From assembly GCA_020636445.1 (NCBI GenBank), contig JACJXV010000032.1, positions 1-41,158 on the forward strand: 41,158 nucleotides of DNA. Reading direction: 5' to 3'. The position numbers were made by a program, and so were the translations under genes. Position 1 is the first letter of the stretch. Every line of letters starts with the position of its first letter. The stretch comes from Lewinellaceae bacterium. Its GTDB lineage: Bacteria > Bacteroidota > Bacteroidia > Chitinophagales > Saprospiraceae. The notes beneath the pieces are model-generated. The model ran no database searches. It saw only the letters and a program-made list of their open reading frames with translations, and was not told where the DNA came from. Positions 17,147 through 25,428 of this stretch are shown here, piece after piece.

Positions 17147-17185
17147 ACGCGAAGTGGTTTGGGGAATCCCCAAACCACTTCGCGT
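17147..17185. terminator. Perfect 19-bp palindrome between two leftward genes
   Basis: acgcgaagtggtttgggga is followed after one base by its exact reverse complement. In RNA it would fold into a very stable hairpin. It lies 45 bases after the stop of the 17230-17970 lipoprotein gene and about 95 bases before the kinase promoter box, where a terminator is expected. No T-run follows on either strand, so it is not a classic intrinsic terminator. Confidence 0.55.
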
Positions 17186-17229
17186 CAATTGTACCCCCTT
17201 GTATTACTGTAGGCCTTCCCCTGAAGTGA

Positions 17230-17970
17230 TCAGTTATCCAGAAACTCGGGATCAAACGTTTTTAAGGTCAATGTAAGCAGTTGGTAAAATTCATCTGCGG
17301 TTCCATCAACAGACCGCCTTAGCCAAAAAGCCGGGCAAGTAGTCGCTTCGTACCAATCGTACCCCTGCAAACTGAGGTCGTCTCCCAGGCTTCTGAACGA
17401 TTCCTGCAAAAAATAACTCGGAGATTCATAGGTGGCACCTGGAGTTTTGGCTGCTATCGCCATGAGTGATAAATATTTCTTCCGGAGATTATCATTACTG
17501 ATTCCTGCCTGGTACGTGAGGTAGTATGTCCGCAGATATTGTCTTAACTCCTGATTATAAAAAGACTGGAAGGTTTTGACAAATACACTATTCTGGTAAG
17601 CTTGTACTAAAAGACTTTGCAGGCGGGTTAGAAAAGTAGGGCTATAATAACCAAACGAACCACGGCTTTTAAAATCAAGCTGGCCTTGGTGGGGTCCTTT
17701 CACAAAGGCTTTTTCACCCACGATGCCTTCAACTACTTTTTTCCCTAATACTTTTTCTACGGCAATATAACGGCCTCTGACCCCAACTTCCGGAATGTAG
17801 GTTACCTCCTGCGAGATTGATGGATCCGCATTCAAGCGCCCCCAATCACCTGCGATATAAGTCAGTTTTTCACTAAGCATCGACGTCGATACGCCCAGAT
17901 TAAAATTCGGCGAACAAGCGAAGAGAATGCTTAGAAGCAAGGCCAGGACCAAATAGGAAAATCGTTTCAT
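17230..17970 (-). CDS. Lipoprotein of unknown function
   Basis: 246 residues. The ATG at 17968-17970 opens a lipoprotein signal MKRFSYLVLALLLSILFAC; the cysteine at residue 19 would be lipidated. The longer in-frame start would bury this signal and was rejected. The mature protein has no motif I recognise: a beta-rich first part (YIPEVGVRGRYIAVEKVLGKK), then a helical part with many Tyr and Gln (YNQELRQYLRTYYLTYQAG). Likely anchored in the outer or inner membrane facing the periplasm. It is followed by the long palindrome at 17147-17185 and preceded by a leftward esterase gene 148 bases upstream, so operon membership is uncertain. Confidence 0.75.
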   Translation of the reverse strand: MKRFSYLVLALLLSILFACSPNFNLGVSTSMLSEKLTYIAGDWGRLNADPSISQEVTYIPEVGVRGRYIAVEKVLGKKVVEGIVGEKAFVKGPHQGQLDFKSRGSFGYYSPTFLTRLQSLLVQAYQNSVFVKTFQSFYNQELRQYLRTYYLTYQAGISNDNLRKKYLSLMAIAAKTPGATYESPSYFLQESFRSLGDDLSLQGYDWYEATTCPAFWLRRSVDGTADEFYQLLTLTLKTFDPEFLDN

Positions 17971-18118
17971 TGGTATAATTTGATGTAAGTTGTGACTAAT
18001 AATGTTCAATGGAAATTGGAAATGATGACCTGAACTGGATTTTAGCATGGGTCATCGGTCAACGTTTCGCGTTGTTGTCACTAGTGCTGCCTAACCTGCT
18101 TAGGCCCCAGTTAATCAT

Positions 18119-18970
18119 TTACCGGGCGAGTATTCCTTTCAACCAATTTTCGACTAAGGGAGGCCAGGTTTTCGCTGCAATATTTCCCGGCCGTAATCCG
18201 TAGCCATGTCCGCCTTTTGGTAAAAAGTGTAGTTCCACCGGAACCTTACCGTCCCGAAGAGCGCCAGCCATAACGAGCGCACTATTGCCGTACACGTCAT
18301 CCGCTGTAGCAAAGATAAACATGGGTGGGGTGTCCTGATTCACCTTCAGTTCGGGAGTTAGGCTACGGTTTTCCCCCTTATCCAGGTAGGCCGGGTAAAT
18401 TAGTATACTGAAATCCGGCCGGCACGACAGGGAATCCATCGAGTCCTGCGCCGGATAAGTATTGCTTTCGTAAAGGGTACTGGCTCGAACGGTCAGACTG
18501 CCTCCTGCCGAAAAGCCCAGTACACCTAACTGGTTGGGATCGATATTCCAGATGCCACTGTTCTGGCGAACGATCCGGATCGTTCGCTGAATATCCTGAA
18601 GGGCTCCTTCCTGTTTGTCAGGTACCCGGTATTGTAAAACAAAAGCGGTATACCCCAGCGTGTTTAGCCAGGCAGCTATTTCATAGCCCTCCTTATCGAT
18701 GGCTAAAATGCTGTACCCGCCTCCCGGGCAAACAATTATGCCAATCCCTTTGGCGAGCGTTGCATCGGGTTCAAAAACGATAAACCCAGGGTTGGTTATA
18801 TCCGTAAGCCGGGTAACATCCCCGGCTGTGTTTAGCGATTGAGTTGGCGGGTGTTTGGCAGCTGACTCCCCCGGCACCTGAGTGGGCCAGAGGTAAACAG
18901 TATCCCTTTCCTGGCCTATGATCGTCGAAACGGCACAGCATAAAATAAGCCCTAGCACATAAAATTTCAT
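18119..18970 (-). CDS. Secreted alpha/beta-hydrolase of the BD-FAE/acetylxylan-esterase type
   Basis: 283 residues with a signal peptide (about 1-19, MKFYVLGLILCCAVSTIIG). The oxyanion-hole motif CPGGGY is at 81-86 and the nucleophile S154 in LGFSAGGS. Acid candidates are D224/D225 in ATADDVYG, and the catalytic histidine is H255 in GGHGYG. This order and the PGGGY motif are typical of the dienelactone/BD-FAE-like esterases of Bacteroidota, several of which remove acetyl or feruloyl groups from xylan. With a xylose operon 14 kb away a role in xylan deacetylation is attractive, but there is no xylanase in the window and substrate cannot be inferred from motifs. Confidence 0.85.
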   Translation of the reverse strand: MKFYVLGLILCCAVSTIIGQERDTVYLWPTQVPGESAAKHPPTQSLNTAGDVTRLTDITNPGFIVFEPDATLAKGIGIIVCPGGGYSILAIDKEGYEIAAWLNTLGYTAFVLQYRVPDKQEGALQDIQRTIRIVRQNSGIWNIDPNQLGVLGFSAGGSLTVRASTLYESNTYPAQDSMDSLSCRPDFSILIYPAYLDKGENRSLTPELKVNQDTPPMFIFATADDVYGNSALVMAGALRDGKVPVELHFLPKGGHGYGLRPGNIAAKTWPPLVENWLKGILAR

Positions 18971-19029
18971 ACTCCTGGTTTTATACCCTTAAGCCGCCTG
19001 TAACAACAATCTACACTCCTTTGGCCGTT

Positions 19030-20364
19030 TTACCGGGTAAGTTGATCTATTTTTTCCGCTACGGCAGCAAAAGGAAAATCCTGCATCACTGCCTCCCATT
19101 TAGCGCGAATATCCGCCGTACACAGATTGCCAATACTTCCTTCGTGTACATGTGCTACCCGACTGCGATCGGGGTCGAAACGGCCTTCGGCAATGGCTTT
19201 GCCCACTTCCTGATAAGCATCGCGGAAAGGCATTCCCTCCAACACGAGGCGGTTTACTTCTTCCACACTAAACAGGTAGCGGTATTTTTCCTCGGCCAGC
19301 ACGTTGGGTTGTACCTCGATGTGCTCCAACGCAAAGGTAGCGATTGACAAACAGCTTTTAAGTGTTTGTAATGCGGGAAACAGTGCTTCTTTCAGCAGTT
19401 GAAAATCGCGGTGATAGCCCGCAGGTAGGTTCGTTGTGAGCATACTCACCTGACCGGGGAGTGCTTGAAGCTGATTACATTTGGCCCGAATCAGCTCAAA
19501 CACATCAGGGTTCTTCTTGTGGGGCATGATACTCGATCCCGTGGTCAATTCATCGGGAAAGCGAATAAAGCCAAAGTTCTGATTCATGAACAACACAACA
19601 TCGGCAGCCAGCTTACCTAAAGTACTGCCAAAAGCAGCCAGTGCGAAGGTCAAAAACAGTTCCGTCTTTCCCCTGCCCAACTGCGCATGAACCACGTTGA
19701 AATTTAAATCTGCAAACCCCAGTAATTCTGTAGTCATGCGGCGGTCCAAAGGAAAAGAGGAGCCATACCCGGCTGCTGACCCTAAAGGATTCTGGTTATT
19801 GATTGCGTAAACACTACTGAGCAGCCGCAGATCGTCCACCAGGGATTCGGCATAGGCACCAAACCACAACCCAAACGAGGACACCATCGCCACTTGAAAG
19901 TGCGTATAGCCGGGCATCAGTACTTCGCGGTGCTGCTCACTGAGGAGCTGTAGCTGCCGGAATAAGCCCTCTGCCAAGCGAACAACTTCTTCTATTTCCG
20001 CCCGAAAATACAGGCGTAAGTCTACCAATACCTGGTCGTTGCGGGAGCGTCCACTATGGATCTTTTTGCCAGCATCACCCAGTTGACGAGTTAGCAGCAT
20101 CTCCACCTGAGAATGTACATCTTCCACATCATCCTCAATTCGAAAATTCCCTTTTTTCGCTTCATGGTAGAGGCCTTTCAACGCGGCAGCAACCGCTGAA
20201 TACTCTGCTTCCTCCAATAACCCTATTGACGTCAGCATCTGAATGTGAGCGAGGGAACCCAGAATATCAAAAGGGGCCAAAGCGAGGTCCATCTCCCGGT
20301 CGCGCCCGACGGTAAACCGATCAATTTCCTGTAATACCTGGTAGTCTTTTTGCCAAAGTTTCAT
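19030..20364 (-). CDS. argH: Argininosuccinate lyase
   Basis: 444 residues. Cleaves argininosuccinate to arginine and fumarate, the last step of arginine synthesis. The fumarase/aspartase superfamily signature GSSIMPHKKNPD is near residues 273-284 and contains the catalytic serine. HSGRSRNDQ and the KIHSG stretch near 102 are the other ArgH-specific signatures. It is the last gene of the leftward arg cluster, 28 bases after the argE-like gene. No terminator hairpin was seen in the 59 bases before the next gene. Slightly short for ArgH but complete. Confidence 0.96.
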   Translation of the reverse strand: MKLWQKDYQVLQEIDRFTVGRDREMDLALAPFDILGSLAHIQMLTSIGLLEEAEYSAVAAALKGLYHEAKKGNFRIEDDVEDVHSQVEMLLTRQLGDAGKKIHSGRSRNDQVLVDLRLYFRAEIEEVVRLAEGLFRQLQLLSEQHREVLMPGYTHFQVAMVSSFGLWFGAYAESLVDDLRLLSSVYAINNQNPLGSAAGYGSSFPLDRRMTTELLGFADLNFNVVHAQLGRGKTELFLTFALAAFGSTLGKLAADVVLFMNQNFGFIRFPDELTTGSSIMPHKKNPDVFELIRAKCNQLQALPGQVSMLTTNLPAGYHRDFQLLKEALFPALQTLKSCLSIATFALEHIEVQPNVLAEEKYRYLFSVEEVNRLVLEGMPFRDAYQEVGKAIAEGRFDPDRSRVAHVHEGSIGNLCTADIRAKWEAVMQDFPFAAVAEKIDQLTR

Positions 20365-20392
20365 CGTTCGTAATTCCGTTTGTTGCCGGATG

Positions 20393-21469
20393 CTAGTTAG
20401 GTAAAAATGCGGAAATCCCCGCTATCAAGCGGCTGTACAGGGTAATTCCTTCGGCCAATTCGGCCAATTCAATATACTCATCAGCAGTATGTGAACGGGC
20501 GGAATCGCCACAACCCATTTTCAGGGAGGGAAAAGGCATCAGTGCCTGATCCGATAGTGTAGGTGACCCATAACAGCTCCTTCCCAGGGCCAGGCCACTC
20601 CGCACCAGGGGATGGTCGAGGGGGATACCAGAGGAGTTGAGCCGAAAAGACCGCGCCTTTAGCGTCGATTGCAATGTTGCTTGCAGTAGCGTAAAGACCT
20701 CTTCATTGGTATAGCATTCATTCGTGCGCACATCAATAACGAACCGGCACGAATCAGGTACTACATTGTGCTGTTTGCCGGCTTCAATCTGGGTTACCGT
20801 CATTTTTACCGGCCCCAGTAAGGAAGACACTTTCTCCAGTTGCCAGGTGCGCACCTGTTCAATATCCCTCATCGCAACATAAATGGCATTGACTCCTTCT
20901 TCACGCGCAGCATGCCCGGCGACACCAATAGCTTCCGCATCGATCACTAATAGTCCCTTTTCTGCTACTGCCAGTTGCATCTGGGTTGGTTCCCCCACCA
21001 GGGCGAAATCAATAGTTCCCAAGTGAGGTAATAAAGATGCTATCCCCTGTGCTCCGGAAATCTCTTCTTCTGCACTGGCTGCCACCAGCAAGTTAGCAGG
21101 AAGATCCGGGCGATTGTGCCAATACAAAAACGTGGCCAGCAACGCCACCAGAGATGCCCCGGCATCGTTACTGCCCAAACCATACAGGCGTCCGTTTTCC
21201 TCCTGCGCGCCGAAAGGGTCACGCTGCCAGCCGGTAACGGGCTTAACGGTATCGTGGTGCGAGTTGAGCAGCAAGGTAGGTCGGCCAGACCGCCAATTCG
21301 CCGAACGCGCCCAGACATTATTGCCCAGTCGGTGGGAAGTCACGCCGTGCTCCTGCAGGAAAGCCTCAAGCAGCTCAGCGGTAGCCTGCTCCTCCCGGGA
21401 GAAGGAAGGCGTGCGAATGAGTTGTCTCAGTAGCTCAAGCGCGGCGGAATAGTAAGCAGGTAGTTCCAT
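20393..21469 (-). CDS. argE: M20-family acyl-citrulline/acyl-ornithine deacylase (ArgE-like)
   Basis: 358 residues, M20 zinc peptidase fold. Metal and catalytic residues can be placed: H71 and D73 in NSHHDTV, bridging D102 in SNDAGAS, base/ligand E134-E135 in EEEISGA, E160 in VGEPTQ, and a late histidine in RSHTADEYI. Because the cluster has an ArgF'-type transcarbamylase acting on acylated ornithine, the likely substrate is N-acyl-citrulline rather than N-acetylornithine. Whether the acyl group is acetyl or succinyl is not visible here. It sits between argB (11 bases upstream) and argH. Related DapE/LysK enzymes share the motifs, but the neighbours make the arginine role clear. Confidence 0.87.
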   Translation of the reverse strand: MELPAYYSAALELLRQLIRTPSFSREEQATAELLEAFLQEHGVTSHRLGNNVWARSANWRSGRPTLLLNSHHDTVKPVTGWQRDPFGAQEENGRLYGLGSNDAGASLVALLATFLYWHNRPDLPANLLVAASAEEEISGAQGIASLLPHLGTIDFALVGEPTQMQLAVAEKGLLVIDAEAIGVAGHAAREEGVNAIYVAMRDIEQVRTWQLEKVSSLLGPVKMTVTQIEAGKQHNVVPDSCRFVIDVRTNECYTNEEVFTLLQATLQSTLKARSFRLNSSGIPLDHPLVRSGLALGRSCYGSPTLSDQALMPFPSLKMGCGDSARSHTADEYIELAELAEGITLYSRLIAGISAFLPN

Positions 21470-21480
21470 TTCCTGGCTAT

Positions 21481-22254
21481 TTACCGGTGTAAATGGGTGC
21501 CCCCACCTCGGCTAAAGGATTGTGGCCCACAAATGACCACTTCGGCTACTTCAACCTGCAAGGCGTTAAAGGCATTATCCAGCTTAGGGATCATCCCGGC
21601 ACTGATCACTCCCGATTCCCGGTGCTGGGCATAAGTGTCCGGGGTCAGCTCCGGAATGACAGAATTATCATCGTGGGGGTCGCTGAGCACCCCATCCTTT
21701 TCTAAACAATAAATCAAGGTAACGTGGTACAATGGCGCCAGGGCCATTGCCAGCTGTGCCGCAATGGTATCGGCATTGGTATTGAGAAGCTGCCCTTTCC
21801 CATCGTGCGTAATGGCACAAAATACAGGCGTAAAATCCGCTTGAATTAAGCGATTGATTGCCGCCGAATCGACCTGATCGATGTCGCCAACAAAGCCATA
21901 ATCAATCGTTTTTACCGGTCGTTTATGTGCTTGAATGACATTGCCATCGGCACCACTCAGCCCCAGTGCATTGACCCCAAAGGATTGTAGTTTGCTGACA
22001 ATCATTTTATTAAACAGGCCCGCATAAACCATCGTGGCGACTTCCAGCGTTTCCGCATCCGTGATCCGCCGGCCATCCACCATTTTGGGGGTTAGCCCGA
22101 GGCGTTCACTCAACTCTGACGTGCGCTTGCCACCACCATGGACGAGCAGTTTGCGCCCTTCGAGGTGCAAAAACGTCGTTAGCACCTGAGCCAGGAGCGC
22201 CTCATCGTCCAGAACCTTCCCGCCTATTTTTAACAGCTGCAGTTTATCCGCCAT
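21481..22254 (-). CDS. argB: N-acylglutamate kinase
   Basis: 257 residues of the amino-acid-kinase fold; phosphorylates N-acetyl- (or N-succinyl-) glutamate. The glycine loop KIGGKVLDD at 8-16 and HGGGKRTSE at 39-47 bind phosphates, and LSGADGN is near 99-105. The NTNADTIAAQLA stretch is typical of ArgB. The protein is short: it lacks the N-terminal helix found in hexameric, arginine-inhibited enzymes, so feedback inhibition by arginine at this step is not expected (inference from length). Ten bases separate it from argF' and eleven from the argE-like gene, consistent with one operon. Confidence 0.94.
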   Translation of the reverse strand: MADKLQLLKIGGKVLDDEALLAQVLTTFLHLEGRKLLVHGGGKRTSELSERLGLTPKMVDGRRITDAETLEVATMVYAGLFNKMIVSKLQSFGVNALGLSGADGNVIQAHKRPVKTIDYGFVGDIDQVDSAAINRLIQADFTPVFCAITHDGKGQLLNTNADTIAAQLAMALAPLYHVTLIYCLEKDGVLSDPHDDNSVIPELTPDTYAQHRESGVISAGMIPKLDNAFNALQVEVAEVVICGPQSFSRGGGTHLHR

Positions 22255-22264
22255 GCGTATTGGG

Positions 22265-23215
22265 TTATCCGTGTTTTTGGCTTAGGAGCTGGTGTAAAAC
22301 AGCCTGAGCCGCAAAGGTACGGTTATTCGCCTGGGCAATCACCAGCGAGCGCGGCCCGTCCAATACCTCATCAGCAACCACTACATTACGGCGTACCGGC
22401 AGACAATGCATAAACTTCCCCTGGTCGGTAAGCGCCATCTTGGCCTCTGTCATCGTCCAGGCGGGATCCTGCGTGAGGATTTGGCCATAGTTCTGATAGG
22501 AAGACCAGTTTTTTACGTAAACAAAGTCGGCGCCGGAAAGGGCCTCCGCCTGATTGTATACCACCGGCGTATCGCCCACAAACTCAGGAGCCAGCTCATA
22601 GCCTTCGGGATGGGTGATCACCAAATCGACGTCCGCCTGCCGCATCCATTCTACAAAAGAATTGGGCACGGCCTGAGGCAAAGCTCGCGGATGAGGTGCC
22701 CAGCTCAGCACCACCTTCGGGCGGGGTTTGCGCTTATGTTCTTCAATGGTAATGACATCTGCCAGTGACTGCAGGGGGTGTCGGGTTGCTGATTCCAGAC
22801 TCACCACCGGCACCTGCGCATAGCGACAGAATGCCTGCATAACCTGATCCTGATAATCCAGCTCCCGATCTTTAAGGCCAGGAAAACTCCGCAGGCCAAT
22901 AATGTCGGCATATTGACTGATCACCGCCGCTGCTTCTTTGACATGTTCGGCAGTATTGGCATTCATGATAGCGCCATCCGCAAATTCCAGATTCCACCCC
23001 TGATCAGCGTTCATACTGATGACCTGCATCCCCAGGTTCAGTGCAGCTTTCTCTGAGCTAAGGCGGGTGCGCAGACTGGGATTAAAAAACAGCATGACCA
23101 GGGTCTTATTTTGCCCCAGCGCCTGGTGTGCCTGCGGATGGGCTTTCAGTTCCCGCGCCAGCTTGACGAGTTCGGGTAAGTCAGTTACATCGGCTACGCC
23201 GGTAAAGTGTTTCAT
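22265..23215 (-). CDS. argF': N-acyl-L-ornithine transcarbamylase (ArgF')
   Basis: 316 residues. Carbamoylates an N-acylated ornithine, giving N-acylcitrulline, in contrast to classical OTCase. The carbamoyl-phosphate motif appears as NPSLRTR (45-51). ATRHPLQSLAD and SWAPHPRALPQAVPNSF are strongly like the Bacteroides SOTCase, and the C-terminal MHCLPVRRN is present. The residue known to set acetyl/succinyl preference (Pro90 in the Bacteroides succinyl enzyme, Glu92 in the Xanthomonas acetyl enzyme) is A89 here by my alignment. The ATG overlaps the argD stop by four bases (ATGA), implying coupled translation. Confidence 0.93.
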   Translation of the reverse strand: MKHFTGVADVTDLPELVKLARELKAHPQAHQALGQNKTLVMLFFNPSLRTRLSSEKAALNLGMQVISMNADQGWNLEFADGAIMNANTAEHVKEAAAVISQYADIIGLRSFPGLKDRELDYQDQVMQAFCRYAQVPVVSLESATRHPLQSLADVITIEEHKRKPRPKVVLSWAPHPRALPQAVPNSFVEWMRQADVDLVITHPEGYELAPEFVGDTPVVYNQAEALSGADFVYVKNWSSYQNYGQILTQDPAWTMTEAKMALTDQGKFMHCLPVRRNVVVADEVLDGPRSLVIAQANNRTFAAQAVLHQLLSQKHG

Positions 23216-24369
23216 GCTTGCTGGTAATTTGGCAATTTAGCTAAAACAGCCTGGAAGCGCTCCAGGAATAAAGAGACTTCGGGTTCCCCAATAGTCAGGG
23301 AAGGCAACAGGCGCATGACATTCGGATTCGACGCTGATCCGGTAAAAACCCCTTCTTCAAAGAGCATCTGTTTGCGCAGGGCACCTACCGGAAAATCAAA
23401 CTCCAGGCCGATCATCAACCCTCGCCCACGGACATCGACGATACCAGCCCCCTGTATTTGGCGCAGTTCCTGCATCAGGATTTCTCCCTGCCGGGCCGCA
23501 TTAGCCACCAAATTCTCCTGCTGAATGATATCCAAAACGGCAATACCGGCCGCACAGGCCAGGTGGTTACCGCCAAAGGTGGTTCCTAAAAGGCCGTGTT
23601 TCGCAGCAAACCGCGGATGCAGGAGAATGCCGCCAATGGGAAAACCATTCCCCATGCCTTTGGCCATACTGATGATATCGGGAGTAATTCCGCTGGGCTG
23701 AAACGCAAAGAAATCGCCACTGCGGCCGTAACCCGACTGAATTTCATCGAGGATGAGCACGGTATCATGCTGGCGGCAGATCGCTTCCAGCCCCTGCAGG
23801 AAAGCAGGTTCCGGCAGGTAAATTCCGCCAATACCCTGAATACCCTCCACAATAACGGCGCTTACATCGCCCTGAGCAATGGTTGCTTCGGCCTGCGTCA
23901 AATCATTGAGTGGTAAAAACTCCACCGGGTAAGTCCGGTTAATCGGGGCTTTTATTTTGGCACTATCTGTAACGTTTACCGCGGCGGAGGTACGCCCATG
24001 GAAAGCTCGGGTAAAGGCCACCACTTTTGTTCTTTCGTTGTGGAACGAGGCCATTTTCAACGCATTCTCATTGGCTTCCGCGCCGGAATTGCAGAGGAAT
24101 AGCTGGTAATCATCGCAACCCGACAGTGCTCCGAGTTTGGTAGCCAACTCAGTTTGCAGGTCGTTAATAATGGAGTTCGAATAAAACCCCAACTGATGCA
24201 ATTGCTGCGCAATGCGGTCAATGTAATGCGGGTGCCCGTGGCCTACCGAGATCACCGCATGACCACCGTAAAAATCGAGGAAGCGTCGGCCCTGCTCATC
24301 GTATACATAAGCCCCTTCGCCGCGTACCGGCTTTAGATCATACAGCGGATAAACATCAAACAGTTGCAT
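23212..24369 (-). CDS. argD: N-acylornithine aminotransferase
   Basis: 385 residues, class III PLP aminotransferase, transferring an amino group from glutamate to the acylglutamate semialdehyde. GGHAVISVGHGHP is near the start, NSGAEANENALK is at about 91-102, VEGIQGIGGI and LILDEIQSGYGRSG hold the PLP-binding Asp, and the PLP lysine is in SMAKGMGNGFPIGG near residue 236. The family also includes ornithine and 4-aminobutyrate aminotransferases; position inside the arg cluster decides the call. It overlaps argF' by four bases and follows argC after 32 bases. Confidence 0.94.
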   Translation of the reverse strand: MQLFDVYPLYDLKPVRGEGAYVYDEQGRRFLDFYGGHAVISVGHGHPHYIDRIAQQLHQLGFYSNSIINDLQTELATKLGALSGCDDYQLFLCNSGAEANENALKMASFHNERTKVVAFTRAFHGRTSAAVNVTDSAKIKAPINRTYPVEFLPLNDLTQAEATIAQGDVSAVIVEGIQGIGGIYLPEPAFLQGLEAICRQHDTVLILDEIQSGYGRSGDFFAFQPSGITPDIISMAKGMGNGFPIGGILLHPRFAAKHGLLGTTFGGNHLACAAGIAVLDIIQQENLVANAARQGEILMQELRQIQGAGIVDVRGRGLMIGLEFDFPVGALRKQMLFEEGVFTGSASNPNVMRLLPSLTIGEPEVSLFLERFQAVLAKLPNYQQA

Positions 24370-24401
24370 CGTTGTGCGTATTGAGGTGAAAAAAATAGTA
24401 A

Positions 24402-25361
24402 TTAAAACGCCACGGACTTCAGCAGGAGTCCCGTTGTTTCGGGTAATCCGAACATCAGATTCATATTTTGTACAGCCTGCCCGGATGCCCCTTTAACCAG
24501 GTTATCGATGGCACTGAAAATAACCACCTTGTTGCCATGTTTTTCAATGCTCAGCAGGCACTTATTCGTATTAACCACTTGCTTCAGGTTAATACTCCGG
24601 GGAGATATTACTGTAAAGGGATCGTCGAAGTAATATTGCTCAAACAGTTGGCAAACCTCATCCAGTTCGGCGGCGCAGTTGAGATAGAGGGAAGCAAAAA
24701 TTCCGCGCGTGAAATCGCCCCGTAGCGGAATGAAGTTCAACGCCGTTGTCAGGCCCGATTGCAGTTGATTCAGGCTTTGCCGGATTTCCCCCAGGTGCTG
24801 GTGGTTAAATACTTTATAGGCAGAAATATTACTATGCCGCCAACTGAAATGCGTAGTGGCGTTAGGGGCCTGTCCGGCACCGGTTGAACCGGTAATGGCC
24901 TGGATATGCACTTCGTCGCCGAGGAGTTGAGCATGAGCCAGTGGCAACAGCGCCAATTGGATGGCCGTAGCAAAACATCCCGGATTAGCAATGCGCTTAC
25001 TGGCCCGAATAGCAGCTTTGTTTAATTCCGGCAAGCCGTAAACAAAGCGATCGTCGAGGCGAAAATCATTGCCCAGGTCAATAACCGCTACCGAAGGAGG
25101 CACGACATGCCGCGCCATGAATTCGGTTGACTGGCCATGCCCCATACACAGGAACAATACATCGATGGCCTGCAAATCGAGTTGATCGGTAAACAGCAAC
25201 GAGCAGCTTCCTTCCAGATCCTCGTGAACCTCTGCTACTGGTTTTCCAGCTTGTGAATGGCTGTGTACATAACTAATGGCTGTCTTCGGGTGATTCAGCA
25301 GGATGCGTAGTAGTTCGCCACCTGTATACCCTCCGCCACCGACAATGCCTACATTAATCAT
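24402..25361 (-). CDS. argC: N-acyl-gamma-glutamyl-phosphate reductase
   Basis: 319 residues. NADPH-dependent reduction of N-acylglutamyl phosphate to the semialdehyde. The Rossmann start GIVGGGGYTGGELLRIL is at residues 5-21 and the catalytic cysteine is C129 in ANPGCFATA. The C-terminal part (GDFTRGIFASLYL, VKGASGQAVQNMNLMFG) matches the ArgC signature. It follows argG by 67 bases, the largest gap inside the cluster, where an AAGGAGGATAAGC-like Shine-Dalgarno (gaggataagc on the minus strand, 25362-25375) precedes the ATG. Confidence 0.95.
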   Translation of the reverse strand: MINVGIVGGGGYTGGELLRILLNHPKTAISYVHSHSQAGKPVAEVHEDLEGSCSLLFTDQLDLQAIDVLFLCMGHGQSTEFMARHVVPPSVAVIDLGNDFRLDDRFVYGLPELNKAAIRASKRIANPGCFATAIQLALLPLAHAQLLGDEVHIQAITGSTGAGQAPNATTHFSWRHSNISAYKVFNHQHLGEIRQSLNQLQSGLTTALNFIPLRGDFTRGIFASLYLNCAAELDEVCQLFEQYYFDDPFTVISPRSINLKQVVNTNKCLLSIEKHGNKVVIFSAIDNLVKGASGQAVQNMNLMFGLPETTGLLLKSVAF

Positions 25362-25428
25362 AATGCTTATCCTCCTTTGTGCAACGTGTTTGAGGCCACC
25401 CCTCCATAATTATTAAAATGTAGTCCAA

